The notes under the pieces: model-generated
Databases searched by the model: none
The model's input: the letters and a program-made list of their open reading frames with translations, nothing else
What the model was told of the DNA's origin: nothing
Program-made: the position numbers and the translations under genes
Shown here: in pieces, positions 53,713-63,832 of the stretch
Position numbering within the stretch: the first letter of the stretch is position 1
How the letters are laid out: the number at the start of each line of letters is the position of its first letter
Assembly: GCF_900102615.1 (NCBI RefSeq)
Contig: NZ_FMYV01000001.1
Coordinates: forward strand, 62,913 to 126,912
Source of the DNA: Geotoga petraea
GTDB lineage: Bacteria; Thermotogota; Thermotogae; Petrotogales; Petrotogaceae
Length of the DNA stretch: 64,000 bases
Direction: 5' to 3'

Positions 53713-54262
53713 TATTTTCACCTTCAGAAATTTTATTTCTGATAAAATTTACCAAAGATTTTGTATCAATTTTTTTTATATTTTCGTCTATTACACCATA
53801 TTCATCATTTGATAAGTACAATAACGGTTTGTTATTGTTTATTTCATGAACTTTAAGAACTTTTCCAACAACTAATTCATGGTCTCCCTCAGTATAAATA
53901 GATTTTACTTTGCATTCCATCGCAAAGTATCCATCTTCTATATAGGGGCTTTCTATTTCATCAGACTGTTTCAAAGAAACATTTAAAGCTTGCAATTTGT
54001 TACCTTCTCTTCCTGATATTCTACCTATTCCGTGAGCTTTTTGAACATTTTCTTGATCAAAAAAAGTCACGGTAAATTGTTTGGAGCTTTCTAAAAATTT
54101 CCAAGTGTGTCTGATTTTTTTTATTGCAAACGCAAAAAGTGGTGGGTTTGCAGAAACGGGCATGCTCCATGCTACCGTCATTGAATTAACTTCCTGTCCG
54201 ACTTTAGAAGTAATAGCACATACCGGCATTGGTAATTTGGAGAAAAATATATTTGGTTTCAA
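53705..54262 (-). CDS. Flavin reductase-like FMN-binding protein
   Basis: A 185-residue protein of the flavin reductase / flavoredoxin family: LPMPVCAITSKVGQEVNSMTVAWSMPVSANPPLFAFAIKKIRHTWKFLESSKQFTVTF is the split-barrel FMN-binding core, and HELVVGKVLKVHE is the second conserved segment. It probably binds FMN and passes electrons to an unknown acceptor. It is the first gene of the minus-strand operon running on to pheS and pheT. Confidence 0.85.
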   Translation of the reverse strand: MKPNIFFSKLPMPVCAITSKVGQEVNSMTVAWSMPVSANPPLFAFAIKKIRHTWKFLESSKQFTVTFFDQENVQKAHGIGRISGREGNKLQALNVSLKQSDEIESPYIEDGYFAMECKVKSIYTEGDHELVVGKVLKVHEINNNKPLLYLSNDEYGVIDENIKKIDTKSLVNFIRNKISEGENNG

Positions 54263-54383
54263 ATTAAACCCTCCATTTAAAATAATATCAATATCAATTA
54301 TAACAAATTATGATGTAATTTTAAATAATAACACATAATTATATGTAAAACACTATAACAAGGACTATAATCATATTTTTATG

Positions 54384-54394
54384 TATGGTATAAT
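54384..54394 (+). promoter_or_regulatory. Extended -10 promoter of the transaldolase-like gene
   Basis: TATGGTATAAT at 54384-54394 contains TGG-TATAAT, an extended -10 box, about 37 bp before the start codon. No strong -35 is seen. Confidence 0.5.
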
Positions 54395-54430
54395 TAATTT
54401 GAACATATAACTTATAAAGGGGGAAAAAGT

Positions 54431-55090
54431 ATGAAGATTTTTTTAGATACTGCTAATATCGAAGAGATTAAAAAAGGTGTTGACTGGGGGATTGTAGATG
54501 GTGTAACTACAAATCCAACACTTGTTTCAAAAGAAAATGCAGTTTTTGAAGATAGAATTGTTGAAATTTGTGAAACAGTGAAAGGCCCTGTAAGTGCTGA
54601 AGTTATATCTACTGACTACGAAGGTATGGTAAAAGAAGCAGAGAAATTGGCTAATCTTAATCCCCACGTTGTTGTTAAAATTCCAATGCTGCCTGAAGGT
54701 ATAAAAGCCGTTAAAACTCTATCTCAAAAAGGTATAAAAACAAATGTTACGTTGATTTTTAGCCCTTTACAAGCTTTTTTAGCTGCTAAAGCAGGTGCAA
54801 CATATGTCAGCCCATTTATTGGAAGAATGGATGATATTGGCAATACAGGTATGGATATTGTAGGTGAAATAGTTACTATATTTGAAAATTATCAATTTGG
54901 AACTGAAGTTTTGGTTGCCAGCGTTAGACACACAGAACATGTTTTAGAAGCAGCTTTAACAGGAGCAGATGTTGTTACAATACCTATGGTCGTTCTCGAA
55001 AAAATGTTTAAACATCCAATGACAGATATAGGGTTAGAAAGATTCTTAAAAGATTGGAAAAAATACCAAGATTATATGGATAAAAAATAA
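54431..55090 (+). CDS. Transaldolase / fructose-6-phosphate aldolase family protein
   Basis: A 219-residue TIM-barrel aldolase: [35 protein letters not shown], the Schiff-base lysine region [17 protein letters not shown], and [26 protein letters not shown]. The short form is shared by fructose-6-phosphate aldolase and small transaldolases, which cannot be told apart here. In a fermenter it would join the pentose phosphate route with glycolysis. AAAGGGGGAAAAAGT precedes ATG. A hairpin terminator follows. Confidence 0.92.
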   Translation: MKIFLDTANIEEIKKGVDWGIVDGVTTNPTLVSKENAVFEDRIVEICETVKGPVSAEVISTDYEGMVKEAEKLANLNPHVVVKIPMLPEGIKAVKTLSQKGIKTNVTLIFSPLQAFLAAKAGATYVSPFIGRMDDIGNTGMDIVGEIVTIFENYQFGTEVLVASVRHTEHVLEAALTGADVVTIPMVVLEKMFKHPMTDIGLERFLKDWKKYQDYMDKK

Positions 55091-55116
55091 AATGGGTTCG
55101 CCCATTTTATTTTTAT
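55087..55116 (+). terminator. Intrinsic terminator of the transaldolase-like gene
   Basis: ATAAAATGGG-TTCG-CCCATTTTAT followed by TTTTAT. Confidence 0.88.
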
Positions 55117-55139
55117 GATATTTTTGTTGGAGGGATAAT

Positions 55140-55556
55140 ATGAAAAGTTATAGGAAAGAGCTGTGGTTCAACACAAAAAAAAGAAGGGAATTTATCAATA
55201 TAACTCCAAAAATAAAAGAATGTTTGAAAGAGAGCAATATAAAGGAAGGCTTTGTTCTTGTAAATGCAATGCACATAACTGCATCCGTCTTTATCAATGA
55301 TGATGAAAGTGGTTTGCATAGGGATTTCGAAAACTTTTTAGAAAAATTGGCTCCAGAAAAACCCTATGATCAATACTATCATAATGGATTTGAAGACAAT
55401 GCAGATGCTCATATTAAAAGAACTATTATGGGTAGAGAAGTTGTTGTTGCCATAACCGAAGGGGAATTGGACTTTGGGCCTTGGGAGCAAATTTTTTATG
55501 GAGAATTTGATGGTAAAAGGAATAAAAGAGTTTTAGTAAAGATTATTGGAGAATAA
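55140..55556 (+). CDS. yjbQ: YjbQ/UPF0047 family protein
   Basis: A 138-residue protein of the secondary thiamine-phosphate synthase YjbQ family: [45 protein letters not shown] and [52 protein letters not shown]. The AHIK histidine and the GxxDFGPWE motif are kept. Physiological function is unsettled. The acyltransferase gene starts about 5 bp after the stop, so the two are co-transcribed. Confidence 0.9.
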   Translation: MKSYRKELWFNTKKRREFINITPKIKECLKESNIKEGFVLVNAMHITASVFINDDESGLHRDFENFLEKLAPEKPYDQYYHNGFEDNADAHIKRTIMGREVVVAITEGELDFGPWEQIFYGEFDGKRNKRVLVKIIGE

Positions 55557-55560
55557 TATC

Positions 55561-56643
55561 ATGAATAAAAAACATACGGCTCCAGCAGATACTCTGTTAT
55601 GGAGAACTGCTCATAAATTATTATATCCATTATTTGATAACTTTTTAGATATAAAAGTTCAAAAGAAAAAAGAAATTCCTGAACCACCTTTCATATTGAT
55701 AGCAAATCACACCCATTTTTTAGATGGTTTTTTTCTTAGTTATGCCATAAATAAACCTATTTCATGGGTGGTAGCAAAAGGTAATTTTGAAAATAAACTT
55801 CTCTCCTTAGCTCTAAAGGGAATTGGTTCAATACCTAAACAGAAAAACAAACCTGATATTGTATCCATAAGAAATATTTACAGAACATTTCAAAAAAATG
55901 GAATTGTTGGTATGTTTCCTGAAGGATCAGTTGCTTGGGATGGGTCTTTTGGGAAAGTTCCAAAAGGAACAGATAAATTCATAGATAGAATGAAAGTTCC
56001 TGTGGTAGCCGCACAGGTTTACCGCGGTTATCTTTCAAAACCAAGGTGGGCTGAAAAATCAAGAAGGGGAACTATAGAAATAAAGCTTGATGTGTTCGAA
56101 GGGAAAGAAGCTTTAGATTTTATAAATGTTTCTGAATGGGATTGGCAGAAAGAAAAGATGAAAACATACAAAGGCAAAAATAAGACAAAAGGTTTAAAAA
56201 GGCTCATGTGGTACTGCCCTGAATGTAAAAGCTTTCACTCATTCAAATATTTAAAAAAATCTATGAAATGTCAAAAATGTGGTTTTGAAGTTTTTGTTGA
56301 TGAATATGGTTTTATAAACAAAAAAACAGCAAAAGACATTCTTGACGAACAAAAAAAGATAATGAAAATAGATTATGACAGAAATAAAAAGTACTATTTT
56401 GGGAAATCAGAACTTGTCCGTTTTACTGAAAATGAGAAAACAAAGTACAAAGGCGTCTTACAGCTACATAAAGGTATTCTTAGTATTGATAATTTTGAAA
56501 TCAAGTTGAAAGATATAAAAAATGATTCAACATTTTTAAAAAAAATAAATGAGTTTTTTTATGAGGGGGATTTATATAGGTTGAAAACCGAAAATTCCTC
56601 TCTATTTTTGAAAAATTTAACTCATTTACTCAAGGAGGAGTAA
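55561..56643 (+). CDS. PlsC-type acyltransferase with C-terminal zinc ribbon
   Basis: A 360-residue protein. The N-terminal half is a lysophospholipid acyltransferase domain: catalytic IANHTHFLDGFF (H50, D55), GMFPEGSVAWDG, and a hydrophobic segment. It would add a fatty acyl chain to a lyso-lipid at the membrane. The C-terminal half is unusual: WYCPECKSFHSFKYLKKSMKCQKCGFEVF is a four-cysteine zinc ribbon, followed by a domain I cannot name. ATG at 55561 is taken; a TTG five codons earlier overlaps yjbQ. The gltS start follows one base after the stop. Confidence 0.8.
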   Translation: MNKKHTAPADTLLWRTAHKLLYPLFDNFLDIKVQKKKEIPEPPFILIANHTHFLDGFFLSYAINKPISWVVAKGNFENKLLSLALKGIGSIPKQKNKPDIVSIRNIYRTFQKNGIVGMFPEGSVAWDGSFGKVPKGTDKFIDRMKVPVVAAQVYRGYLSKPRWAEKSRRGTIEIKLDVFEGKEALDFINVSEWDWQKEKMKTYKGKNKTKGLKRLMWYCPECKSFHSFKYLKKSMKCQKCGFEVFVDEYGFINKKTAKDILDEQKKIMKIDYDRNKKYYFGKSELVRFTENEKTKYKGVLQLHKGILSIDNFEIKLKDIKNDSTFLKKINEFFYEGDLYRLKTENSSLFLKNLTHLLKEE

Positions 56644-56644
56644 G

Positions 56645-57987
56645 ATGTTTTGGGATATGATAGATGATTTTGTTTATATTACTTTATTTTTTGCAATTGC
56701 CATTCTCTTAAAAAAATATATTCCTGGATTGAAGAGGTTTATAATTCCAAATTCTATTCTTGCGGGTTTTGTTGGGCTGATATTGGGGCCTAACGTATTA
56801 GGGCTAATCCCATTAGATGCTGATGGTTTGGGAACTATTATTTATCACCTTATGGCAATTGGGTTCATAGCTTTATCTTTGAGAAGTGTAAAAAAATCAA
56901 AAAATGTAAATGCATTAAATGCAGGAATTATAATAGTGTCCACATATCTATTCCAAGGTGTTTTAGGCTTGGCGATGTCTTTTGGTTTTAATATTTTTGA
57001 TAAACAGATTTTTCCTGGAATGGGACTTTTATTTCCACTTGGATTTGGACAAGGACCTGGACAAGCTTTTTCCATTGGTACTCAATGGGAGAAATTAGGA
57101 CTATTAAATGGCGGTGGAGCAGGTCTTGCTATAGCTGCATCAGGATTTGCTTGGGCAACCATTGGAGGTATTATCATATTAAATATCTTGATTGTTAATA
57201 AAAAGAAAAAGCACGAGCAAATTCAAGTTGTTCCAAAAAAAGAAATGATGGTTAAAGATTATGAGTTTTCTGATATGGATGGGTTGACCATCCAATTTGT
57301 TATTATATCGGAGTAATCTATTTTGTGGTATTTCTTATAATTCAAGGGTTAAAATTATTACTTTCTGATATGGGAGATTTGGGAGCTACGTTGGCTACAA
57401 CTTTAGAAGGATTTCACTTTGTTATTGGCGCTTTAGTGGCTTTATTATTCAGAAAAGTTTATGACAAACTATTTGATTTAGGTATTGCCGAAGAAAACTA
57501 TCTTAACGATTTTTTATTACATAGAGTTTCAGGCTTGGTTTTTGATTTCATGGTTGCAGCATCCATAGCAGCTGTAATGTTTTCTGAGATTAGTGGAATT
57601 GTTTTCTATATCGTTTTAACTTCTTTAATAATTGGTATGGGGACTTATGGTTTCATATACTTTATTGTTAAAAAGACTATCAAATCACATGAAATTGAAA
57701 ATAGAATAGGTTTTTTTGGAATGTTGACAGGTACAATTTCTACAGGCATGTCTTTGCTTAGAGAAGTAGACCCAACTTTAAAATCTGGTACTGCAGAAAA
57801 TCTGATTTATGGATCAGGTATGTCTCTATTTTTGGGAGCCCCATTGCTTGCCATTTTGACGTTTCCTGCTTTAGCTTTGAAATCAGGGGATTCTATGCTC
57901 AATGTTTATGCTTTATTTAGTTTATTCGGATATGGGATTTTTTTATGGGTTTTATGGTTAGTAAACAACAGAAAAAGAAATAAATAA
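56645..57987 (+). pseudogene. gltS: Sodium/glutamate symporter GltS, frameshifted
   Basis: Two reading frames together match one GltS-type Na+/glutamate symporter of about 440 residues. The first, 56645-57316, runs from FVYITLFFAIAILLKKYIPG through PLGFGQGPGQAFSIGTQWEK and stops after GLTIQFVIISE. The second continues in the -1 frame from about 57307 as IGVIYFVVFLIIQGLKLL to the C terminus at 57987. Loss of one base near 57307 explains the break. Membrane segments and the GQGPGQA motif are otherwise normal. It could be a recent inactivation or a sequencing error; no slippery site is visible. Confidence 0.8.
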
Positions 57988-58008
57988 TGTTTAAAAGGAG
58001 TGATATAA

Positions 58009-58269
58009 ATGTATGAAAGCATAAAAGATAAACCTACAATTATAGTAAATGGTTTGTCAAATAAACAGTTATTGGAAGTAATGAAGAAAGTTAAAGAAAT
58101 TGAAGGCTTACCAGAGATCGTTTTTGCATCTGTAACTCCAACAAGTTGTCAATGGACTGTTACCGATTTGATCAATGAACTTAATGCAGAACATGAAGAA
58201 ATGAAAAAAGTAAATAAAAACTTAAAAGAAGGGGTTTATAAGAATCAAAAAGAAAAAGATAAAAAATGA
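58009..58269 (+). CDS. DUF3783 family protein
   Basis: An 86-residue cytosolic protein: KPTIIVNGLSNKQLLEVMKKVKEIEGLPEIVFASVTPTSCQWTVTDLINELNAEHEEMKK, matching the DUF3783 pattern of a short alpha/beta domain, then a lysine-rich tail. Function unknown. It lies 21 bp after gltS with AAAAGGAGTGATATAA before ATG and belongs to the same run of genes. Confidence 0.8.
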   Translation: MYESIKDKPTIIVNGLSNKQLLEVMKKVKEIEGLPEIVFASVTPTSCQWTVTDLINELNAEHEEMKKVNKNLKEGVYKNQKEKDKK

Positions 58270-58387
58270 AATATCATAATAAATATTAAATTAATATATC
58301 AAGCGTTATATTAATTATTGAATTTATTTGTTACTACTGATATAATTTTTATATATTATATAGTTTATTATCCTGGAGGTGGGCTTT

Positions 58388-60541
58388 TTGAAATTTTCTC
58401 AAAAGTTTATTTTTGTAGTACTTTTGTTCTCGATAGTACCTTTGCTGATATTTTGGTATTTCAGTTATAGCACTGCTGAAGAAGCCATAACAGATTTAAC
58501 AATAAATCAACAAGAATTGGTTACACAAAATCTGGCTTCTAATGTTGAGTCTTACTACTTGGATTACTCAAAATCATTAGAAAGTATTGGAAAAATAGAT
58601 TTTATAAATTCTTTTGTAAAATCTTTGTCAGGATATTTTAATTCAGCAGAAAATCCAACAGAACTATTCAAATATTCTTACAACGACTTAAATCCAGAGG
58701 AAAACTATGAGGATTTAAACAAACTCTCGAGAGATGATTATCAGACGCTTAATGATAAATTTGGTGATGAGTCTTACAAAGTAGAAGATTACGATCTTTT
58801 CCATTCAAGATACCATTCTTCTATGAGAGATTTTAAAGATGTTGAAAACTTGGAAGATATATACCTAATAGATAAAAATGGGTATGTTGTTTATTCGGTT
58901 AACAAGGCTGAAGATTATGGAATAAATGTAACTCAATCAAATAACCAACTATCTGAAATGTTTAATTTATTAAAACAGCAAAATTCAGAAAATCTAATGC
59001 CTCAGTTAATTGATTTTTCATATTATGCTCCAAAAAACAAGTATTTAGCTTTTTATGGAATGGTTTTATATAACTACGCAGTTGATGGCTATTTAGTTGT
59101 TTCTAAAGACGTCAGTACCTTGCAGTCTTTAGTTAGATTAGGAAGCGATTCAGAAGACAAGCTATTTTTAACAAAATTAGATGGAACTTTACTTAATAAT
59201 GTGGGAGATAAAACAGCTTTCGAATCAAAGAAAGACGTTTCTTTTGTAAGTGGAGATAACGGCACACTTGATTATGAATCAGATGGTGAAATGGTTCTTG
59301 GAGCATATCAGAGGATTTCTCTTAACAAGGGCTATGATAAACTTGTTATAATGGAAAAATCTGAAGAAGTTGCTTATGCATCAATAAATAATTTGAATAG
59401 AATAAATATAATTTTAATTCTTATAGTTATTATTTCAGTATTCGTATCTATTACTTTATTTGCAAGATACTTGTTGAGACCAATAAAAGATATTCAAACA
59501 AATGTAGAATATATATCCAACGATGATCTATCTCATGAATTAAAAACAGATAGAAAAGATGAATTTGGTTTGATAAGTAGGCTTTTTGAAAACATAAGAA
59601 AAACTATTAGAGAGATTATTGAGAAAATAAGAAATGAATCTTCAACTATAAATAGAGGTGCAGATAGAATAGAAGAAAGTGCTGTTAAAAATGTTGAAGA
59701 AATTGAAGGAATAAGAAATTCTATCGAATCAATTCAAAGAAATACTGAATCAGTTGCGGCCTCCGTAGAAGAAACAACAGCATCAATTGAAGATGTTTCA
59801 GCTGGAGCTAAGAGTATATCTCAATCTGCAAATGAATTATCCGAAAGAACATCCAACATAGTTGAAAAAATTGATGGTTCTAAAAAAGAAATTAATTCAA
59901 TGATGGAATCTGTTGATAAAATAGAAACTCTTATGAGCACAAATAACAGAAGTATACAACAGCTATCTGGTCAAACTGATTCAATAAGAGATATTACGGA
60001 ATCAATACATGATATTGCCGAACAAACAAATTTACTCGCACTAAATGCTGCAATAGAAGCAGCAAGAGCTGGAGAAGCAGGAAAAGGTTTTGCGGTTGTT
60101 GCCGATGAAATAAGAAAATTGGCTGAAGAAAGTTCCGTTGCTGCAGGGAAAATTGAAAATAATATAGATGTGTTGGTAAACAATTCTTCAAAAGTTGCAG
60201 ATGAGAGTAATAAGGTTACAAATAATGTGAAAGAGATGACAGATAGTATAAAAAATGTTGCGAAAAGTCTGGAGGATGTAATTACTTCTGTTGAAGAGAT
60301 ATCAACCATGATAGAAAACACTACAGCAAGCTCTCAAGAACAAGGAGCCTCAATTGAACAAATTAATGATTCAATAAATATGATAAACAAATCTGTTCAA
60401 GCAATTGTTGGCGAGGTAAACGATATTTCAGAAAAAGTTGAAAATCAATATGGTTCAATGAAAGAATTGCAAAAACTTTCAGCAGATCTAAATAACTCAA
60501 TAGACGTTTTAGAAAATTATTCTAAGAAATTCAAATTCTAA
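58388..60541 (+). CDS. Methyl-accepting chemotaxis protein
   Basis: A 717-residue chemoreceptor. Membrane segment 1 is [20 protein letters not shown], followed by a large outside sensor (about residues 30-320, dCACHE-like). Segment 2 is [18 protein letters not shown], then a HAMP domain ([22 protein letters not shown]). The signalling tip is intact: [43 protein letters not shown] at 58388 is preferred, because GTG at 58379 lies inside the GGAGGTGGG ribosome-binding site. The ligand is unknown. It appears to be a single gene with no chemotaxis genes near it. Confidence 0.93.
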   Translation: MKFSQKFIFVVLLFSIVPLLIFWYFSYSTAEEAITDLTINQQELVTQNLASNVESYYLDYSKSLESIGKIDFINSFVKSLSGYFNSAENPTELFKYSYNDLNPEENYEDLNKLSRDDYQTLNDKFGDESYKVEDYDLFHSRYHSSMRDFKDVENLEDIYLIDKNGYVVYSVNKAEDYGINVTQSNNQLSEMFNLLKQQNSENLMPQLIDFSYYAPKNKYLAFYGMVLYNYAVDGYLVVSKDVSTLQSLVRLGSDSEDKLFLTKLDGTLLNNVGDKTAFESKKDVSFVSGDNGTLDYESDGEMVLGAYQRISLNKGYDKLVIMEKSEEVAYASINNLNRINIILILIVIISVFVSITLFARYLLRPIKDIQTNVEYISNDDLSHELKTDRKDEFGLISRLFENIRKTIREIIEKIRNESSTINRGADRIEESAVKNVEEIEGIRNSIESIQRNTESVAASVEETTASIEDVSAGAKSISQSANELSERTSNIVEKIDGSKKEINSMMESVDKIETLMSTNNRSIQQLSGQTDSIRDITESIHDIAEQTNLLALNAAIEAARAGEAGKGFAVVADEIRKLAEESSVAAGKIENNIDVLVNNSSKVADESNKVTNNVKEMTDSIKNVAKSLEDVITSVEEISTMIENTTASSQEQGASIEQINDSINMINKSVQAIVGEVNDISEKVENQYGSMKELQKLSADLNNSIDVLENYSKKFKF

Positions 60542-60605
60542 GGAAATAGTTAACATTAGTAAATTATATAGTTACCCATTTCAATAAAAAGGTAACGTAG
60601 AATAG

Positions 60606-60720
60606 TTGAAGGTTAACACAATTTATTGTATTATATAAACAGAGATAGATCCCCCTATCCCCCCTGAAATAAACCAGAACATTATTTACCGGATCCCGCG
60701 ATTAGGATCCGGTTTTTTTT
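60606..60720 (+). promoter_or_regulatory. Promoter and attenuator-like leader before the radical SAM gene
   Basis: TTGAAG (60606-60611) and TATTAT (60629-60634) with a 17-bp spacer form a promoter. About 45 bases after the expected start, ACCGGATCC (60688-60696) pairs with GGATCCGGT (60705-60713) and is followed by eight T, a strong terminator placed 16 bp before the start codon. A C-rich stretch (TCCCCCTATCCCCCC, 60650-60664) lies in the leader. This layout suits transcription attenuation; simple termination of the chemoreceptor gene is the alternative. Confidence 0.6.
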
Positions 60721-60736
60721 ATGGAGGTGTAATAGA

Positions 60737-62539
60737 ATGACTATTCCACAATTTCTTTTCAATACAGGAGTTCTATATAAAGTTCAAAAACCAGGTAGAT
60801 ATCTTGGAGATGAATACAATCAAATAAATAAAAAAGGTAAACACACAATATCTCTTTGTTTCCCAGATTTATATGAAATAGGAATGTCTCATACAGGGTT
60901 TCAAATATTATATGATTATTTCAATAAATCAAATGACAGAGTTTCATGTGAAAGAGTTTTCCTTCCGTGGAAAGATATGATATATGAAATGGAGAAATCA
61001 GATATTGAACTATTTACTTTAGAAAGTTTTAAATCTGTAAAAGAAACTGATGTACTGGCTTTTACACTTCAATACGAACTGAGTTACACGAATATGCTTA
61101 AAGTTATAGAACTGTCAAAAATCCCTATTTATTCTAAAGAAAGAAAAAATGAGCACCCCATTGTAATTGCAGGGGGCCCCTGTACCACTAATCCTGAACC
61201 AGTAGCTGATTTTATCGATGTGTTTTTCATTGGCGATGGTGAAACAGTAATTGATGATATCACTTCTATAGTAGCAAAAGATATTTCCAGAGAAGAAAAG
61301 ATAAAAGCTTTTTCAGAAATAGAAGGTTTTTATGTGCCTAAATATTATGAAACTTTCGAAAGCAAAAGAGGGTTAACCATACCTAAAATAGATGAAAATA
61401 GCAAAAGAGTAAAAGCTAAAAAAGTGGTAGATTTAAACGATTATGATTTTCCAACTGAACAAATAGTTCCTAATATTGAAGTAATTCATCACAGGGCAAA
61501 CATTGAAGTAATGAGAGGGTGTAATAGAGGCTGTAGATTTTGCCATGCTGGTATGTTTTATAGACCAGTTAGAGAAAGAGATTCAAAATATATTTCAAGC
61601 AAAACAAAAGAAATAATTGAAAATACTGGATTTAATGAAATTTCTCTTTTATCTTTAAGTACTTTAGATTTTTCTGATCTAAACAATGTTTTGGATAGTA
61701 TTCAAGATTATCTAAAAGATAATAGAATAAGTATATCCCTTCCTTCATCAAGAGTAGATAAATTTGGATTAGAGATTAGTCAAAAAGTCCAAAGCGGAAG
61801 AAAATCTGGGCTAACATTTGCTCCTGAAGCAGGAAGTCAAAAATTGAGAGACGCCATAAATAAAGGGATTTCCGAAGAAGATATAGATGAAGTTATGAAA
61901 ATAGCAGTTGAAAATGGTTGGAGAAAGGTTAAACTATACTTTATGATAGGGCTCCCCAATGAAACTGATGAAGACGTAGAAGCTATAGTAGAATTAGCCA
62001 GAAAGATAAAAAAAGAATACAAAATTAAATCATTAAATGTAAATGTATCTATATTTGTTCCAAAAACTCATACCCCGTTTGAATATGCGGAATTTTTGGA
62101 TATGGAAACTATAAAAAGAAGGATGAAGATTTTATACCAGATGAAAAATTATAAGATCAAATTGAGCATACATGATCCTTATGAAAGTTATATTGAAGTC
62201 ATTTTGGCAAGAGGAGATAGAAAATTATCAGAGCTTATAAAATATATAACTTTTGAAGAAAATGGAATTTTCCAACAAAATGACAGAAATTTTAACTTCA
62301 ATTCTTGGGGAAGAGGATTGCAAAAACTACATATCGATGCAAGAAAATATACAAATGAATTTGAGATATCAGAAGAAATGCCCTGGAAAGTCATTGATAC
62401 ATTAATCGAAGATAAATTCTTGCGAGATGAATGGGTAAAATCAAAGGAAAATTCTTTAACTCCAGATTGTAGATGGGGTAAATGTTCTATTTGTGGTGTG
62501 TGTATAAATAAAGAGTACAAATTAAAACTCAACAAATAA
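60737..62539 (+). CDS. B12-binding radical SAM protein (TIGR03960-like)
   Basis: A 600-residue protein of the uncharacterised radical SAM group with an N-terminal cobalamin-binding-like domain (LCFPDLYEIGMSHTGFQILYDYFN...VIAGGPCTTNPEPVADFIDVFFIGDGE). The radical SAM cluster motif follows in VMRGCNRGCRFCHAGMFYRPVRER at about residue 260. LTFAPEAGSQKLRDAINKGISEEDI is another family motif. A C-terminal cysteine group (CRWGKCSICGVCI) could bind a second cluster. In some bacteria this protein is fused to a second domain related to ribosome or tRNA work; here it is not. Function unknown. Confidence 0.85.
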   Translation: MTIPQFLFNTGVLYKVQKPGRYLGDEYNQINKKGKHTISLCFPDLYEIGMSHTGFQILYDYFNKSNDRVSCERVFLPWKDMIYEMEKSDIELFTLESFKSVKETDVLAFTLQYELSYTNMLKVIELSKIPIYSKERKNEHPIVIAGGPCTTNPEPVADFIDVFFIGDGETVIDDITSIVAKDISREEKIKAFSEIEGFYVPKYYETFESKRGLTIPKIDENSKRVKAKKVVDLNDYDFPTEQIVPNIEVIHHRANIEVMRGCNRGCRFCHAGMFYRPVRERDSKYISSKTKEIIENTGFNEISLLSLSTLDFSDLNNVLDSIQDYLKDNRISISLPSSRVDKFGLEISQKVQSGRKSGLTFAPEAGSQKLRDAINKGISEEDIDEVMKIAVENGWRKVKLYFMIGLPNETDEDVEAIVELARKIKKEYKIKSLNVNVSIFVPKTHTPFEYAEFLDMETIKRRMKILYQMKNYKIKLSIHDPYESYIEVILARGDRKLSELIKYITFEENGIFQQNDRNFNFNSWGRGLQKLHIDARKYTNEFEISEEMPWKVIDTLIEDKFLRDEWVKSKENSLTPDCRWGKCSICGVCINKEYKLKLNK

Positions 62540-62540
62540 A

Positions 62541-62565
62541 AAAGTCCAGCCTTAGGCTGGACTTT
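62541..62565. terminator. Bidirectional terminator between the radical SAM gene and ackA
   Basis: AAAGTCCAGCC-TTA-GGCTGGACTTT, with A and T runs on either side, ends both converging transcripts. Confidence 0.9.
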
Positions 62566-62576
62566 TATATATATAA

Positions 62577-63782
62577 TCATTTATTGTTTTCATCTACGAT
62601 TTTTTTAGTATCTCTTGCGATCATGAGCTCTTCATTAGTTGGAATTATCATAACGGTGACTTTTGAATCTTTTGTAGAAATTATCCCCTCGCTACCGTTC
62701 AGTTCCTCATTTTTAAAATCATCGATTTCTACTCCAAAAACAGTTAAATATTCACAAACTCTCTTTCTAATTTCTGCTGTGTTTTCTGCTACTCCAGCAG
62801 TAAAAATCAATACATCTATTCCCTTCATAGCTGTAGCATATGAGCCTATATATTTAGCCATTCTATAAATATAAACATCTAAAGCCATAGCAGCCAATTT
62901 ATTTCCTTCATCTCGAGCTTTTCTTATATCTCTCATATCTGAACTAACATAATCAGAAAGGCCGTAAACTCCACTTTTTTTGTTGAGCATTTCATCTACA
63001 TCATGTTCAGAATACCCATGTCTCATCAAAAACAATGGTATTGCGGGATCAATATCTCCGCTTCTTGTTCCCATTACCAAACCTTCCAAAGGGGTTAATC
63101 CCATTGAAGTATCAATAACTTTAGCATGATCAATGGCGGCAATTGAAGCGCCGTTACCAATGTGAGCAGAAACAATTTTTAAGTCTCTTTTTTTCTTATT
63201 CAACAATTCCCCAGCTCTTTTACAAACGTATCTATGAGATGTACCGTGGAACCCGTATCTTCTTATTTTATATTTTTTGTACATTTCGTAAGGAATTGGG
63301 TACATAAATGCCCTTTCTGGCATTGTTTGATGGAATGCCGTATCAAAAACTGCAACTTGGGGAACTCCAGGCAATAACTTTTCTGCTGCTTTGATACCTG
63401 TGATATTAGCAGGATTATGCAAAGGTGCAAGATTTGAATTATCTTCCAGTGCTTTTATAACCTCATTATTTATCATAACTGAAGAGGCAAAATCTTCTCC
63501 GCCGTGAACAACTCTGTGGCCAACTGCTTGTATTTCTTTTATGCTTTTTAAGCATCCGTGATTTTCATCTGTTATTAAATCGATTACTACTTTCAACGCA
63601 TCTTCATGATCTTTTACTTCTACATTTTTTTCGATTTCTTTTTCGCCACATTTTTGTTCAACTTTTGAATCTTCTAATCCAATTTTTTCTACAATACCTT
63701 TGCAAAGGAGTGTTTCATCCTCCATTCCCAAAATTTGATACTTTAGAGAAGAAGAACCACTGTTAATAACAAGTACTCTCAT
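62577..63782 (-). CDS. ackA: Acetate kinase
   Basis: AckA makes ATP and acetate from acetyl phosphate, the main substrate-level phosphorylation step of fermenters. The 401-residue protein starts MRVLVINSGSSSLKYQILGMEDE, and has GHRVVHGGEDF, VFDTAFHQTMP, the catalytic RRYGFHGTSHRYV and MGLTPLEGLVMGTRSGDIDP. It lies downstream of a class II aldolase gene, separated only by 69 bp that hold a strong hairpin. No pta gene is next to it. Confidence 0.97.
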   Translation of the reverse strand: MRVLVINSGSSSLKYQILGMEDETLLCKGIVEKIGLEDSKVEQKCGEKEIEKNVEVKDHEDALKVVIDLITDENHGCLKSIKEIQAVGHRVVHGGEDFASSVMINNEVIKALEDNSNLAPLHNPANITGIKAAEKLLPGVPQVAVFDTAFHQTMPERAFMYPIPYEMYKKYKIRRYGFHGTSHRYVCKRAGELLNKKKRDLKIVSAHIGNGASIAAIDHAKVIDTSMGLTPLEGLVMGTRSGDIDPAIPLFLMRHGYSEHDVDEMLNKKSGVYGLSDYVSSDMRDIRKARDEGNKLAAMALDVYIYRMAKYIGSYATAMKGIDVLIFTAGVAENTAEIRKRVCEYLTVFGVEIDDFKNEELNGSEGIISTKDSKVTVMIIPTNEELMIARDTKKIVDENNK

Positions 63783-63802
63783 TTGACAACCTCCTAAAAA
63801 TG

Positions 63803-63832
63803 TACAGTCCCCCTAAAAATAGGGGGACTGTA
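63803..63832 (-). terminator. Hairpin between fba and ackA
   Basis: TACAGTCCCCCT pairs perfectly with AGGGGGACTGTA around six bases; the minus-strand 3' side is CATTTTTAGG, a modest T run. It fills the space between the fba stop and the ackA ribosome-binding site, so it may be a partial terminator or an RNA-stability element. Confidence 0.7.

Noticed and set aside
57325-57987. A separate gene for a second GltS-like protein
   Set aside because: It lacks a ribosome-binding site and the N-terminal half of GltS, and continues the preceding frame exactly with a one-base shift.
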